A DNA stretch of 64,000 nucleotides from Deinococcus sp. AJ005 (GTDB taxonomy: Bacteria; Deinococcota; Deinococci; Deinococcales; Deinococcaceae): assembly GCF_009017495.1 (NCBI RefSeq), contig NZ_CP044990.1, positions 3,204,001 to 3,268,000 of the forward strand, written 5' to 3'. Position 1 is the first letter of the stretch. Each line of letters starts with the position of its first letter. Positions 1-10,088 of this stretch are shown here, piece by piece. Below the pieces are notes generated by a model. The model was not told the origin of the DNA. It worked only from the letters and a program-made list of their open reading frames with translations, and did no database searches. The translations under genes were made by a program, and so were the position numbers.

Positions 1-981
1 CACGCCCACCACGCGCGTGCCGTCCAGCAGCGGCACGCAGATCTCGCTGATCACCCCCGGCAGCATGGAGATGTAATCGGGGTCCTGGGTCACGTCCGGC
101 ACCAGCGCAGGCTGACCGCTGCGGGCGACCCGGCCCGCCACGCCCGTATCCACCGGGTGCCAGGTGTCCCACTGGCCCTGCCCGGCGCTCTCGCGCAGCA
201 CCAGCACGCCCCCCGCCAGCGCGTCCCCTTCCAGCACAGCCCCTTCCAGCACACCGATGGCCACATGCTCGACCTCCAGCAGCTCGTGAATGGCCTGGGT
301 GATCTTCCCGAACAGCTCATGCTGGCTGCCCGAGTACGCCACCGCCCGCCACGCCCGCTCCAGCAGTTCCACCTCGCGCTGCGCGGCGTTCAGGGCGCAC
401 TCCAGGTCCAGCCGGTGCAGCGCTGCGGCCAGCAACCCGGCCTGCGCCTGTGCCAGCGCCAGCAGCGGCGCGGGCGGCACGTCCACAGGCTGGCCCGCAG
501 CCCCATCCACGGGCTCGAGGTCCAGATGCAGCGCCCCGCGCACCACCCCGCCCAGCTCGACAGGAACGGACAGCGAGAGGAAAGGTCGGGAAGACACTGC
601 GCCGCTCAGGGCCTGCACAGCATCCGGGGCCAGCAGCGCCGCGTAGAGACTGGGGGCATCGAACAGGCGCTCAGGCTGCGGCAGGTGCGCCAGCAGTTCG
701 GCGGCGCGGCGGCCCAAGGCCAGCGGCGTGGCCACGATGGGGGCAGACTCAGCCTGGGTAGGGACAGGTTCAGCCTGGGCCGCCAGCGCAAAAGTGCCAC
801 TCTCGCCAGTCAGGAACAGCCGCGCCGCCACCACCGATTCCAGCTCCAGCATTCCTGCCAGCGGCCCCAGCAGGACGTCTGGTGCAGACCCGGCCCCCGG
901 TCCCGCCACAGGAACGGCAACGTCGGTCTCTTGCTGTCGGGGAAAAAAACTCGGCGGCTGAGGGTGCATGAGAATCTTCAT
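1..981 (-). CDS. GAF-domain signalling protein, C-terminus beyond the left edge
   Basis: The frame is open from an ATG at 981 to the window edge (327 codons), so the C-terminal part is missing. Residues about 225-327 read as a GAF domain: a helix QHELFGKITQAIHELLEVEHV, a core with GVAGRVARSGQPALVPDV, and CVPLLDGTRVVGV at the edge. Residues about 30-195 resemble a weaker, degenerate GAF-like module, and a short helical linker (about 195-222) joins the two. GAF proteins of this kind usually end in a GGDEF, histidine kinase or phosphatase output domain, but that part is not visible here, so the output is unknown. An alternative ATG lies at 969. Co-directional with the EamA gene 117 bp upstream. 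Confidence 0.75.
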   Translation of the reverse strand, partial: MKILMHPQPPSFFPRQQETDVAVPVAGPGAGSAPDVLLGPLAGMLELESVVAARLFLTGESGTFALAAQAEPVPTQAESAPIVATPLALGRRAAELLAHLPQPERLFDAPSLYAALLAPDAVQALSGAVSSRPFLSLSVPVELGGVVRGALHLDLEPVDGAAGQPVDVPPAPLLALAQAQAGLLAAALHRLDLECALNAAQREVELLERAWRAVAYSGSQHELFGKITQAIHELLEVEHVAIGVLEGAVLEGDALAGGVLVLRESAGQGQWDTWHPVDTGVAGRVARSGQPALVPDVTQDPDYISMLPGVISEICVPLLDGTRVVGV

Positions 982-1098
982 GTATGGTAGCGCACCGTTC
1001 TTTCTGAACAATCACTGCCCTCTCGACAACGGTTGCCTGCCGAATGATCATTGCGGCGCGGGCAGGCAAAGCTCAGGACGCCGATCAGGAATCCACTG

Positions 1099-2004
1099 CT
1101 AGCGCCCGCGCGTCGGCGCTTTTTTTTCCACACTCAGCAGCAGCGCCGCGCCGATCACCAGCGCCGCCCCCAGCAGGGCCAGGGCGGCCAGCCGCTCACC
1201 GAACAGCAGCGCCGCCAGCCCGGCGGCCACCACCGGCTCCACGCTGGCGATCACGCTGGCGCGGGTGGCGTTCAGGCGGCGCAGGCCTGCGCTGTACAGC
1301 AGGTATGCCAGATACGTGGACAGCACCGCGATCCCTGCCAACCCGCCCCACGCGGAAGCCGACTTGGCCGCGAAGCCCGCCGAGGCCACGAGGGGTAGCA
1401 GCCCCAGCGCCCCCACCGGCAGCGCCACGCCCAGCAGCGCCGGGGTGCTGTAGCGGTGAAAGAACGCCTTGCCGTACAGGTAATACAGGCTATATGTAAA
1501 GCCTGCGGTCAGCCCGAAGGCCAGCGCGGGCAGCGTGACATTCACGCCCTGTCCGCCGCCCAGGCTGATCAGGGTGATCCCCAAAAGCGTTCCGGCAATC
1601 GCCAGCCACTCGCGCCCACCGGGTTTCTCCTTCAAAAAGGCCCAGCCCAGCAGCGCCACGAAAGCCGGGGCGGTGTACAGCAGCACCGAGGCCAGACTGG
1701 CCCCACCCGCCCTGACCGCCAACTGATACGTGCCGTAAAAGATGCTGACCCCGGCAATCCCGAAGGCCGCCGTGATCCACAGGTCACGCCCACGCGGCAG
1801 GCGGCTGCGCGTCAGGGCCGCGTGCAGGGCGTACAGCGCCCCGCCCAGCAGCGCCCGCCAGAAGGCCACCTCCAGCGGGGCCACACCCTCGGCCTGCACG
1901 CCCTTGCCGAAGATGCCCAGCAACCCCCACAGGCACGCGGCAGCCAGGATCAGCAGCGGTGCTGGAACAGATGGGCGGGCCGGAATTGCAGTCTCCGCAC
2001 TCAT
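1099..2004 (-). CDS. EamA/DMT-family membrane transporter
   Basis: A 301-residue, very hydrophobic protein with about ten membrane segments in two halves (roughly 15-140 and 160-290), as in the drug/metabolite transporter (EamA) family. Family-typical stretches are [12 protein letters not shown] near the N-terminus, [19 protein letters not shown] in the first half, and [23 protein letters not shown] in the second. It is presumably an inner-membrane exporter of small metabolites; the substrate cannot be read from sequence. The start lies 7 bp after the stop of the glucodextranase-like gene and has AGGTGA upstream, so the two are probably co-transcribed. Confidence 0.88.
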   Translation of the reverse strand: MSAETAIPARPSVPAPLLILAAACLWGLLGIFGKGVQAEGVAPLEVAFWRALLGGALYALHAALTRSRLPRGRDLWITAAFGIAGVSIFYGTYQLAVRAGGASLASVLLYTAPAFVALLGWAFLKEKPGGREWLAIAGTLLGITLISLGGGQGVNVTLPALAFGLTAGFTYSLYYLYGKAFFHRYSTPALLGVALPVGALGLLPLVASAGFAAKSASAWGGLAGIAVLSTYLAYLLYSAGLRRLNATRASVIASVEPVVAAGLAALLFGERLAALALLGAALVIGAALLLSVEKKAPTRGR

Positions 2005-2011
2005 GGACGGG

Positions 2012-2752
2012 TCACCTGCGCCGCCAGATTGCCAACGTCGCTGCCACGGTCAGCAACAGGGCCAGCCCACCCAGCCCCGCCAGAATCAGACTGGCGCGGT
2101 CCCGCGTGTCGCCCACCGGGGCCAGGGTGTTATCGGTAAAGGCGCGGGTGTCCCCGGCGGGTGCCAGCACATCCACGGGCGTGGGCGCGTCCGCCCGCCC
2201 GGTCTGGAGGCTGCCGGGGCCAGTCCCGCCCGTGGGCTTCAGGACCCCGCCCGCCGACAGCGGAGTGTAAACGCTGCTGGTCACCCAATATGCGTAACTT
2301 CCAGCGGGCACGGCGGCGTCGATGACCAGTCCGGTGCCTTCGATCTGCACGGTGGGCACGGCCAGGCGCTCGGTCTGCTCCCCGGCATCGTCCGTTCGCT
2401 CCAGCGTGCTGCCGTAACCGGTCACGCGCAGGTGATAGTGCCAGCCCCCACTGCGCGTCCGCAGGCCGGTGTCCGCCAGCGCCGTCTGGCCGCCAGGACC
2501 CGTCTTGATAAAAATGTCGGTGACCCCCGCCGAGAAGCCCGAAGGCGCATTCCAGGGGTTGCCAATCTGCCCCAGGCTGACGGTAAAACGCATGCCTGTT
2601 GCCTGCGGCGCAGCGCTGAACGAGCGCAGGTCCAGCGCGTCCTCGGTCACGGCGGGCTGGCGCGGCAGGATATAGCCGCCGTCCCCACGCGCGTCCCCCG
2701 CCGGATCGGGAACGGTCAGCAGCGAGGTGGTGAGCAGCAGCAGCAACAGCAC
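2012..2752 (-). CDS. Membrane-anchored glucodextranase C-terminal-domain-like protein
   Basis: 246 residues starting at GTG 2752, which is 7 bases after TATACT. The N-terminus is a short hydrophobic signal ([14 protein letters not shown]), followed by a domain beginning [15 protein letters not shown]. This pattern is like the glucodextranase-type C-terminal module seen in surface amylases and S-layer associated proteins. The C-terminus has a transmembrane helix (about 222-242) and an RRR tail, so the protein is likely held on the outer face of the membrane. No catalytic domain is present. A role in surface carbohydrate binding is inference. First gene of a likely operon with the EamA transporter. 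Confidence 0.7.
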   Translation of the reverse strand: MLLLLLLTTSLLTVPDPAGDARGDGGYILPRQPAVTEDALDLRSFSAAPQATGMRFTVSLGQIGNPWNAPSGFSAGVTDIFIKTGPGGQTALADTGLRTRSGGWHYHLRVTGYGSTLERTDDAGEQTERLAVPTVQIEGTGLVIDAAVPAGSYAYWVTSSVYTPLSAGGVLKPTGGTGPGSLQTGRADAPTPVDVLAPAGDTRAFTDNTLAPVGDTRDRASLILAGLGGLALLLTVAATLAIWRRR

Positions 2753-2759
2753 AGGGGGA

Positions 2760-2765
2760 AGTATA
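2760..2765 (-). promoter_or_regulatory. -10 element, leaderless start of glucodextranase-like gene
   Basis: TATACT lies 7 bases before GTG 2752, so the transcript should begin at or next to the start codon. Confidence 0.6.
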
Positions 2766-3175
2766 GAGGCGGGGTGTGAAATGCGGGGGCCGGGACCGGG
2801 CTGAACCGAGGGAACCAGAAGCAGGGCAGGCTACGCCTGTCACCCCCTCTCCTGCGGAGCTGTACCAGTCCCAGCCTCCCCCGCAAGTGGGGAGGAGCAA
2901 AAAGCCGTGTCGATTAGCAAAACTTATTGACGCCATTCAAACCGTCAACGGCTAACCCGCCCCCCAATGAAACAGCAACCGAAGGCCGTCGGGCGCGTAG
3001 CGCACGGGCCGCACGCAGCGTCGCGGAGCAGGGCATCAGACCCGGAGGCTGCCGCCCTCTTCCCCCTACAAAGTCCATAAACCCCTGCCTAGCGCAGCGC
3101 TGCTCCCCCTGGGGTAGGGGGCTGGGGGGTGGGGCTGCCCGAATAACCAACCCGGAATTTCCCCGCCCACAGCTT
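2766..3175. other. Gene-free stretch with hairpin repeats
   Basis: No convincing gene on either strand. The left part holds a repeat copy (2843-2902) with a CCTCCCC/GGGGAGG hairpin. The middle has GC-rich sequence around the palindrome GCGCGTAGCGC. The right part (about 3098-3145) is a C- and G-run block (CTGCTCCCCC, then GGGGGCTGGGGGGTGGGG) resembling other junction repeats. It lies between the 5' end of the glucodextranase-like gene and the 3' end of proB, so it may hold a proB terminator, but no T-tract hairpin is clear. Confidence 0.5.
2843..2902 (+). repeat. Dispersed intergenic repeat, copy 1
   Basis: Contains GAGCTGTACCAGTCCC (2857-2872), also present at 59291-59306 and, inverted, at 18505-18520. 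It is followed by a 7-bp hairpin, CCTCCCC against GGGGAGG (2875-2895). Confidence 0.6.
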
Positions 3176-4267
3176 CTACAGCCGAACCAGATCGTCCCTA
3201 TGCACCGCTTCCGGCCCATAGGTAAAGCCCAGCAGCGCCTCAATCTCGCGCGAGTGATGCCCCGCGATGCGACTTAAATCCGCCGAGGCGTAACGCGTCA
3301 GCCCACGCGCCAGTTCCGCGCCGCCGGGGCCGATCAGGCGGATGGTCTGACCGCGCACGAACTCGCCCTCCACGCGCCGGATTCCAGCGGGCAGCAGGCT
3401 GGAGCCGCGTTCGGTCACCGCCCGCGCCGCGCCGTCGTCCAGATGCACGCGGGCCGGGGAAATCTCGGCCAGAATCCAGCGTTTGCGGGCTTCCAGGCGC
3501 GAACCGGCAGCCAGAAAACGCGTGCCCAGCGCCTCGCCACCCACGATGCGGGCCAGCGCGTCCGGCGCGTCGCCGGGGGCGATGACCACCGGGGTTCCGG
3601 CGCGGGTGGCGATCTCGGCGGCCTGGATCTTGGTGTGCATCCCGCCCGTGCCCCGGTGAGAGCCTGCACCCCCGGCCCGCGCCCAGACTTCCGGCGTGAC
3701 GCGCTCCACCAGGGGAATCAGGGTGGCGTCTGGGTCTGTGCGAGGATCGGCGGTGTACAGGCCCGGTGCGTCGGTCAGGATCACCAGCAGATCGGCGTCC
3801 ACCAGATTTGCCACGAAGGCCGAGAGGGTATCGTTGTCGCCCACCCGGATCTGCTCCAGCGCCACGGCGTCGTTCTCGTTGATGATCGGCAGCACGCCCC
3901 GGCTCAGGCAGGCGTCCAGCGTGGTGCGGGCGTTGAGGTAACGGGTACGGTCCCGGAAATCGTCGGCGGTCAGCAGCACCTGCGCCACGTTCACGCCGTA
4001 CAGCTCGGCCAGCAGGGCGTACAGGTGCATCAGGCGGCCCTGGCCCACCGCCGCCAGCAATTGTTTCTCGGCCAGCGTGCGGTCACGCGGCGGAAAGGCC
4101 AGGGCCTCCCAGCCCGCCAGCACCGCGCCGCTGCTGACCAGCACCACCTGATGCCCGGCAGCCTGCACCGCCACCATGCCGCGCATCAGGTCCACCAGAC
4201 GCGGGCGGCTCAGGCGGTCCCCCCCTGCCGTCAGGACGCTGGTGCCGAGTTTCAGGACAACGCGCAT
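3176..4267 (-). CDS. proB: Glutamate 5-kinase
   Basis: 363 residues, close to the 367 of E. coli ProB. It phosphorylates L-glutamate to glutamyl 5-phosphate, the first step of proline synthesis in the cytoplasm. The amino-acid kinase domain fills about residues 1-255 (VVLKLGTSVLT, LVSSGAVLAG, PIINENDAVA, GDNDTLSAFVA, GTGGMHTKIQAA). A PUA domain follows at about 270-350. No proA is next to it in this window. The ATG at 4267 is 7 bases after TACACT, which supports a leaderless start. The upstream LysR gene ends 45 bp away across an octamer repeat array. Confidence 0.97.
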   Translation of the reverse strand: MRVVLKLGTSVLTAGGDRLSRPRLVDLMRGMVAVQAAGHQVVLVSSGAVLAGWEALAFPPRDRTLAEKQLLAAVGQGRLMHLYALLAELYGVNVAQVLLTADDFRDRTRYLNARTTLDACLSRGVLPIINENDAVALEQIRVGDNDTLSAFVANLVDADLLVILTDAPGLYTADPRTDPDATLIPLVERVTPEVWARAGGAGSHRGTGGMHTKIQAAEIATRAGTPVVIAPGDAPDALARIVGGEALGTRFLAAGSRLEARKRWILAEISPARVHLDDGAARAVTERGSSLLPAGIRRVEGEFVRGQTIRLIGPGGAELARGLTRYASADLSRIAGHHSREIEALLGFTYGPEAVHRDDLVRL

Positions 4268-4274
4268 GGGAGGC

Positions 4275-4280
4275 AGTGTA
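4275..4280 (-). promoter_or_regulatory. -10 element, leaderless start of proB
   Basis: TACACT, 7 bases before ATG 4267. Confidence 0.6.
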
Positions 4281-4294
4281 CGGGGCGCAGGGCA

Positions 4295-4326
4295 GTCTGA
4301 CCGTCTGAAGGTCTAAAAGTCTGCGG
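4295..4326. repeat. Octamer array 1 (8-bp period)
   Basis: Four contiguous units: GTCTGACC, GTCTGAAG, GTCTAAAA, GTCTGCGG. The array runs into the 3' end of the LysR gene and supplies its stop codon. Confidence 0.65.
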
Positions 4327-5275
4327 GCCGTGTTCCCGCGTCCCCAAAACGAATCAGATGCGCCTGCCGTCCCGCCGCTGCCCGCAATGCTCCTGGCGAC
4401 AGCACGGCGTCCCGGAAGGCGTCAATCAGTGGCGAAACCTCCTGCTGACCCCGGCGGGTCACACTGCCGATTGACCTCCACAGCGGCGTGGGCAGTGGAT
4501 AAGCGCGCAGGTGGGAGGGCAGCGGCACGAAGACCAATCCGGTCAGCACCGTGAACCCGTGCCCCTCGGCCACCCGGCCCAGCGCCACCTGCGGGTCTTT
4601 GAGGCGTACGGCGGGCGTGGGCGGCTGCGAATGCCGGGCCACATGCGCAGCGATAAACGGGGCGCAGTCCTCCTCGCAGACGATATACGCGGCGCGGTGG
4701 AAGTCGGCCCAGGTGCGGATGGGCGGGGCGTGGGCAGACGCGATGATCAGGTATTCGTCGGCCAGCAGTTCGCGCGTGTCCAGTTCGGGGTGCATCGGCA
4801 GGCGGCCCAGGCCCAGATCGGCCTCGCCCGCCCGCACCAGCGCCTCGATCTCGTCATGCTCGCCGGAGGTGTCGCGCACCACCACCTCCACATCCGGGTA
4901 CAGGTGATTAAAGGCGTTCAGCGCCGGGGTGATGAACTGCCGGATCACGCTGCGGCACGACACCACGCGCAGGATGCCGCCGAGTGGGGCCGGGAGAAGG
5001 GTCATGGCGTGCAGGGCGTCGGCAGCATTGCGGGCGTGGGCCAGCACCCGCGCGCCCGCCGCCGTGGGCCACGCGCCGTGGCGGCCCCGCTGGAAAATCC
5101 GCACGCCCAGCACCGTCTCGGCGGTCTGCACGGTATGGCTGACGGTGGACTGCGCCAGCCCCAGCCGCAGCGCGGCCTCGCTGAAGCTGCCCGCCTCGGC
5201 CACACCCAGCAGCACGCTGAGGTGGGCGCTGCCCAGTGCAGGCAGAGCGGGACGAGAGGGTGGTTCAGCGGTCAT
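4313..5275 (-). CDS. LysR-family transcriptional regulator
   Basis: 320 residues. The N-terminal winged helix-turn-helix is at about 15-75 (LLGVAEAGSFSEAALRLGLA, QSTVSHTVQTAETVLGV, RIFQRG). The rest is a substrate-binding domain (about 100-300; ILRVVSCRSVIRQFITPAL, EIEALVRAGEADLGLGRLPM). The effector and targets are unknown. It lies upstream of proB on the same strand, but proB has its own -10. The last two residues and the stop are encoded inside an octamer repeat array, so the natural C-terminus may have been changed by repeat expansion. The start is fixed by TAGACT 6 bases upstream. Confidence 0.92.
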   Translation of the reverse strand: MTAEPPSRPALPALGSAHLSVLLGVAEAGSFSEAALRLGLAQSTVSHTVQTAETVLGVRIFQRGRHGAWPTAAGARVLAHARNAADALHAMTLLPAPLGGILRVVSCRSVIRQFITPALNAFNHLYPDVEVVVRDTSGEHDEIEALVRAGEADLGLGRLPMHPELDTRELLADEYLIIASAHAPPIRTWADFHRAAYIVCEEDCAPFIAAHVARHSQPPTPAVRLKDPQVALGRVAEGHGFTVLTGLVFVPLPSHLRAYPLPTPLWRSIGSVTRRGQQEVSPLIDAFRDAVLSPGALRAAAGRQAHLIRFGDAGTRPADF

Positions 5276-5281
5276 GGCCGC

Positions 5282-5287
5282 AGTCTA
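5282..5287 (-). promoter_or_regulatory. -10 element, leaderless start of LysR gene
   Basis: TAGACT, 6 bases before ATG 5275. Confidence 0.6.
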
Positions 5288-5425
5288 GAGGCTTCCATCG
5301 AATTTCCCGATACAAGGTCCAGGGGGATCGGCTCTGTGCGTTGTTTCCGCCCGAAGCGAGGACCAGAATGCATGAAACACCCCTGCTGACCCGCCCTTCA
5401 ACTGTTCCGATCTCAGGAGGCCACC

Positions 5426-6658
<1,233 letters not shown>

Positions 6659-6661
6659 CCC

Positions 6662-7789
6662 CTACTGCGTGTTCAGGAAATCCAGAATGGCCCGCGCCAG
6701 GCCCTGCGCGACCTTTTCGCGGTAGGCCGCCGTCGCCAGCCGGGGTCCCTCGCTGGGGCTGGAGCCGAAGCCGATCTCGGTCAGGATGGCGGGGGTGGTG
6801 GGGTTGCGGATCACGTAGAAGGCGTCCGTCTGCACGCCCCGGTTGACGGCCCCGGTGTACTGCACCAACCGCGACTGCACCTTCAGGGCCAGTTGCCGCG
6901 AGAACGACAGCTTGGCCTGCGCCACGATGTCGCCCAGCAGGCCCTGGGCGCTGTTTGCCGCCTTGCGGGTCAGCTCCTGGCCCACACTGCCGCCGCCGTT
7001 TTCCTGCACGGCGCGGCTGCGGTCACTGCCCGCCAGCGGCTGCCCGAAGTAATACGTCTCGATGCCCTGCGCCGAGGCCCCGCCCGCGTTGACATGAATG
7101 CTGATATACGCGCTGACCTTGCCGGTGGTGGCCAGCCGTGAGCGGGCGTCCAGATCGGTGCGCTTGTCGGCACTCAGGTCAGTATCGGCGGTGCGGACCA
7201 TCACCACATCCACGCCATGTTTGATCAGTTCGGCGCGGGTTCGCAGGGCCACGTCCAGCGTCACGTCCTTTTCACGCAGCCACTGGCTGGTCATGCCGGG
7301 ATCGACGCCACCGTGCCCGGCATCCAGCACCACACGGGGACGGGTGACGGTGGAAGAGGCCGCCGGTCTGCTGGAAGTGGAAGCCGCCCGAACCGATGCC
7401 TGCGCGGCGGCAGTGGTGGGCACGTCGATAACCAGTCGCGCTGCCGCCGTTCCGCTTCTGGGCAGCACGCTGACCCTGGTTCTGGCCGCGCTGACACTCC
7501 CTGCCAGCGTGAGGGTGACGGTCTTGCCCGACACGTTGTAAAACTTGACGCCCGCCGCATTCAAGGCTCCCTTTTCAGTCTTGAGGGTGGTGCTGAGCCT
7601 GACGGTGACGCTTTGCGCCGCCCTGCTGACCGTGGAGGTGGCGTTGCCCGGCAACTCGAACACCAGCCGCGTGAACCCGTCGTGCGATCCCACACGCGGG
7701 GCGGCGTCAGCGCGGGGCAGGACCAGAAAGGCACACAGAAGTGCAACGATCTGAAGAAGCCGGGAGGAACGCGTGGTCCCTTGGCGCAC
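6662..7789 (-). CDS. Secreted N-acetylmuramoyl-L-alanine amidase with AMIN domain
   Basis: 375 residues from GTG 7789. It cleaves the bond between MurNAc and the stem peptide of peptidoglycan. A signal peptide (RLLQIVALLCAFLVLPRADA) leads into an AMIN domain (about 30-120), then a zinc Amidase_3 domain (about 165-375). That domain has DAGHGGVDPG, the metal-ligand Glu in LREKDVTLDV, SIHVNAG, and the catalytic Glu in ILTEIGFGSS. The frame is open further up to 7969. The GTG was chosen because the signal peptide starts right there and AAGG lies 8 bases before it. A second, larger amidase of the same type is at 36613. Confidence 0.92.
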   Translation of the reverse strand: MRQGTTRSSRLLQIVALLCAFLVLPRADAAPRVGSHDGFTRLVFELPGNATSTVSRAAQSVTVRLSTTLKTEKGALNAAGVKFYNVSGKTVTLTLAGSVSAARTRVSVLPRSGTAAARLVIDVPTTAAAQASVRAASTSSRPAASSTVTRPRVVLDAGHGGVDPGMTSQWLREKDVTLDVALRTRAELIKHGVDVVMVRTADTDLSADKRTDLDARSRLATTGKVSAYISIHVNAGGASAQGIETYYFGQPLAGSDRSRAVQENGGGSVGQELTRKAANSAQGLLGDIVAQAKLSFSRQLALKVQSRLVQYTGAVNRGVQTDAFYVIRNPTTPAILTEIGFGSSPSEGPRLATAAYREKVAQGLARAILDFLNTQ

Positions 7790-7993
7790 AGCAACCTTAT
7801 GGACTGGACCCCGGCAGCGTGGACCCCAGCGAATTGGGAACGGAAGAGACAGTAAAGACGAGGAGATCACTGCCCCGGAGTGTAACGCCCCCGTCCTGCT
7901 CGGCGATTGAAACCCCATGAGAGCGCACGGGCACCGTGGCGGCACCTGAATCAGGTCTGACTGGTCCACTCACGCCACTCAGGCACGGGCCGT

Positions 7994-7999
7994 TACGGT
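7994..7999 (+). promoter_or_regulatory. -10 element of OstA-like gene
   Basis: TACGGT, 6 bases before ATG 8006. The gap GGAAGG could also act as a ribosome site. Confidence 0.5.
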
Positions 8000-8005
8000 G
8001 GAAGG

Positions 8006-8662
8006 ATGAAATTCCCCTCCTCGTCCCTGCTGGCCGCCGCCGCACTGGGCCTGCTGACCCTGAGTCCGTTCACGGGCGGGCAGGCGGTCACTTTCGGTGG
8101 CCTGAACGTCACGCCGCGCGGGCCGCAGAACCTGAATCTGGACACTGGCCTGACCGAACTGCCGCAGGGCGGCACCGCCACCGACAGCAAGGGCGGCCTG
8201 AAGCTGGTGGCGGGTGCCATGACCCTGAACCCCGGCAAGACCCTGACCGCCCAGAACGCCGTCCTGACCACCAAGCAGGGCGGGACACTGCGGGCCGCAC
8301 AGGTGATCTATGACCTTAAATCCTCCACCGTGACCGCCACGGGCAACGTGACCTACAACGACGCCCGCTTTAAAAACCTGAGTGCGCCGCGCGTGATCCT
8401 GAATGTGGGCAGCGCCTTCGTGACCGCGCTGGGCGGCGTGAAGGCCGACGGTCCTGCCCTCAGCGGCACGGCGCTGGTCTTCGATCTGAACACCATGCAG
8501 GCCGTGCTGACCGGGCCATACACTGCGAGGCAGGGAACGCTGAATGCCTCGGCGGACGCGGCGGGACGGCTGCTGCTGGTCTTTGGGGGCAATCAGGTGG
8601 TGCGCTCGTCGACCAGCCCGGACGCGGCCACGCTGGGACGCTTCACGCCTTACCTAAAGTAA
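8006..8662 (+). CDS. OstA/LptA-like secreted protein
   Basis: 218 residues with a signal peptide (about 1-27). The rest is beta-rich with the short repeating rhythm of the OstA/LptA/LptC fold: AGAMTLNPGKTLTAQNAVLTTK, then LRAAQVIYDLKSSTVTATGNVTY and LSGTALVFDLNTMQAVLTGPY. In diderm bacteria such proteins bridge or bind lipids in the periplasm. Deinococcus has an outer layer but no classical LPS, so the ligand is unknown. The assignment rests on pattern recognition of the repeat and is moderately sure. Its stop is 6 bp from the stop of the convergent Rrf2 gene. Confidence 0.65.
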   Translation: MKFPSSSLLAAAALGLLTLSPFTGGQAVTFGGLNVTPRGPQNLNLDTGLTELPQGGTATDSKGGLKLVAGAMTLNPGKTLTAQNAVLTTKQGGTLRAAQVIYDLKSSTVTATGNVTYNDARFKNLSAPRVILNVGSAFVTALGGVKADGPALSGTALVFDLNTMQAVLTGPYTARQGTLNASADAAGRLLLVFGGNQVVRSSTSPDAATLGRFTPYLK

Positions 8663-8668
8663 GGAACG

Positions 8669-9151
8669 CTACGCGTTTGGCTTGAGCAGATGCCCCAGGC
8701 AATGGCCGTAGCTGACGCCCTGGCGTGAATCGGCCACCAGATCGGCCACGCTGAATTCCTGCAACACGCCCAGCATGGCGTCGCGCATGCGGGTATAGAC
8801 GGTGGCGCGGACGTGGCACCTGCCCTCCTCCGGACAGGCCTCGTGCCAGTTGAGACTGATACAGCTCAGCGGCGCAACCGGGCCGTCCACGGCGCGCACC
8901 ACCTCGCACAGGCTGATCAGGGCGGGCTTGCGGGCCAGCGCGTAGCCGCCGCCGATACCCTTCTTGCTTTTCACCACGCCCTTGTTGCCCAGTGCCGCCA
9001 GGATGCGCACCAGATACGGGCGGTGAATCCCGGTGGCCTCGCTGATTTCCTCGCTGGACACCCAGCGCGCGGCGTCCCCTGGCCCCGGAGAATGGGTCCC
9101 CAGAAAACCCAGGGCCTGAAAGGCGTACACATCGGTGGCCGAAAGGCGCAT
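8669..9151 (-). CDS. Rrf2-family transcriptional regulator
   Basis: 160 residues. The N-terminal winged helix (about 1-75) carries [21 protein letters not shown] and [17 protein letters not shown], both typical of Rrf2. The C-terminal half has three cysteines in [16 protein letters not shown], the usual Rrf2 place for an Fe-S cluster as in IscR and NsrR. A redox or nitric-oxide sensing role is therefore plausible, but the cluster itself cannot be confirmed from sequence. Its targets are not obvious from the neighbours. The start is fixed by TAGACT 6 bases upstream. Confidence 0.92.
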   Translation of the reverse strand: MRLSATDVYAFQALGFLGTHSPGPGDAARWVSSEEISEATGIHRPYLVRILAALGNKGVVKSKKGIGGGYALARKPALISLCEVVRAVDGPVAPLSCISLNWHEACPEEGRCHVRATVYTRMRDAMLGVLQEFSVADLVADSRQGVSYGHCLGHLLKPNA

Positions 9152-9157
9152 AGAGAC

Positions 9158-9163
9158 AGTCTA
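9158..9163 (-). promoter_or_regulatory. -10 element, leaderless start of Rrf2 gene
   Basis: TAGACT, 6 bases before ATG 9151. Confidence 0.6.
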
Positions 9164-9202
9164 GAGCAGATGTGATGGAAGAGGCTGTCTGGACCGCTCC
9201 TG

Positions 9203-10057
9203 TCAGTCCCCGAAGTGCTGCCGCAGGTACGCCAGCGCCACCGGATCGAACTGCCCGCCTGCTGCCCAGCGTTCCTCCAGATTCTCGGTGCCGTACAGCG
9301 CCCAGGCGGCGGCCTCGGTTTCGGCGTCCCAGGGACCGTCCGGCAAGCTGGAGGCGTGGCCCTGCCGGATCAGCAAAGCACGCAGCCAGCCCAGTTCATC
9401 GGCACTCAACTCGCGCGTTTCCGTGGGTCTGCCGAACAGCAGATCAAAGGTATCCAGCAGACGCTCCAGCTCGGCGCAGGGTTCGGCGTGATCGTCGGCG
9501 CGCAGATTCACCCAGTCGTCGGTCAATCCGCCATACCCCCGCCCCGGCCCGGCGCACAGCAGCGCGGCAGACTGGCGGCCCCGTTTGTCGCCGCCCGCGC
9601 TATCCCCGGCACGCAACGCGGCCAGCAGACGGCGCGGCAGGGGCTGACCCAGCGCCGCATTCCAGGCCGCGTGCATAGCCTCCGCCACTTCCGGCCCGGT
9701 CAGGATGTTGCCCTGGATCGCCACGTCCGCCTCTGCAATCCCGCCCGCCCAAGCGTGGCAGCCGGGGCCAGTGAAGGTCACGCTCTGTCCGTCTGCGCCC
9801 ACGATGCCGAACTGACGCTGGGCGATGTCGGAATCGTCGGTCTGAAAGCGGGCGCTGACCTGCTGCGGCGACAGGCCACTGGCGAGCAGACGCAGCCCAT
9901 CGGGGCCGAAGTTGGGATTGACGTAACTCTGGGTGGCCACCGCGCCCACACCCGCCCGCACGAATGGCACCAGCGCGCCCACCGCCAGAAACTTGCTGGC
10001 CACCGCCACGCCGATGTCCCCGGTTGCCGCGTCGCGCCCCACGATGGAAAAGGTCAT
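9203..10057 (-). CDS. DUF1028 Ntn-hydrolase-like protein with C-terminal peptidoglycan-binding-like domain
   Basis: 284 residues. Residues about 1-200 match the DUF1028 family ([54 protein letters not shown]), which has an Ntn-hydrolase fold of unproven activity. The last 70 residues ([14 protein letters not shown] to [12 protein letters not shown]) look like the small putative peptidoglycan-binding domain often joined to it. No signal peptide is seen, so the cell-wall link is uncertain. Divergent from the BKACE-like gene, with only 31 bp between the two start codons. Confidence 0.85.
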   Translation of the reverse strand: MTFSIVGRDAATGDIGVAVASKFLAVGALVPFVRAGVGAVATQSYVNPNFGPDGLRLLASGLSPQQVSARFQTDDSDIAQRQFGIVGADGQSVTFTGPGCHAWAGGIAEADVAIQGNILTGPEVAEAMHAAWNAALGQPLPRRLLAALRAGDSAGGDKRGRQSAALLCAGPGRGYGGLTDDWVNLRADDHAEPCAELERLLDTFDLLFGRPTETRELSADELGWLRALLIRQGHASSLPDGPWDAETEAAAWALYGTENLEERWAAGGQFDPVALAYLRQHFGD

Positions 10058-10062
10058 ACGGA

Positions 10063-10068
10063 AAGCTA
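10063..10068 (-). promoter_or_regulatory. -10 element of DUF1028 gene
   Basis: TAGCTT, 5 bases before ATG 10057. Its expected -35 region overlaps the start codon of the divergent BKACE gene. Confidence 0.5.
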
Positions 10069-10076
10069 GCAGGCTT

Positions 10077-10082
10077 TACAGT
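10077..10082 (+). promoter_or_regulatory. -10 element, leaderless GTG start of BKACE-like gene
   Basis: TACAGT, 6 bases before GTG 10089. Its expected -35 region overlaps the start of the DUF1028 gene. Confidence 0.55.
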
Positions 10083-10088
10083 AACGGG

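Noticed and set aside
157..990. Long plus-strand frame opposite the GAF gene
   Set aside because: It is an antisense shadow caused by high G+C; the minus strand carries clear GAF sequence.
3443..4300. Long plus-strand frame opposite proB
   Set aside because: The protein is a low-complexity shadow of proB without any domain pattern.
7790..7969. N-terminal extension of the amidase to ATG 7969
   Set aside because: The extension is not protein-like and would bury the signal peptide, which begins at GTG 7789.
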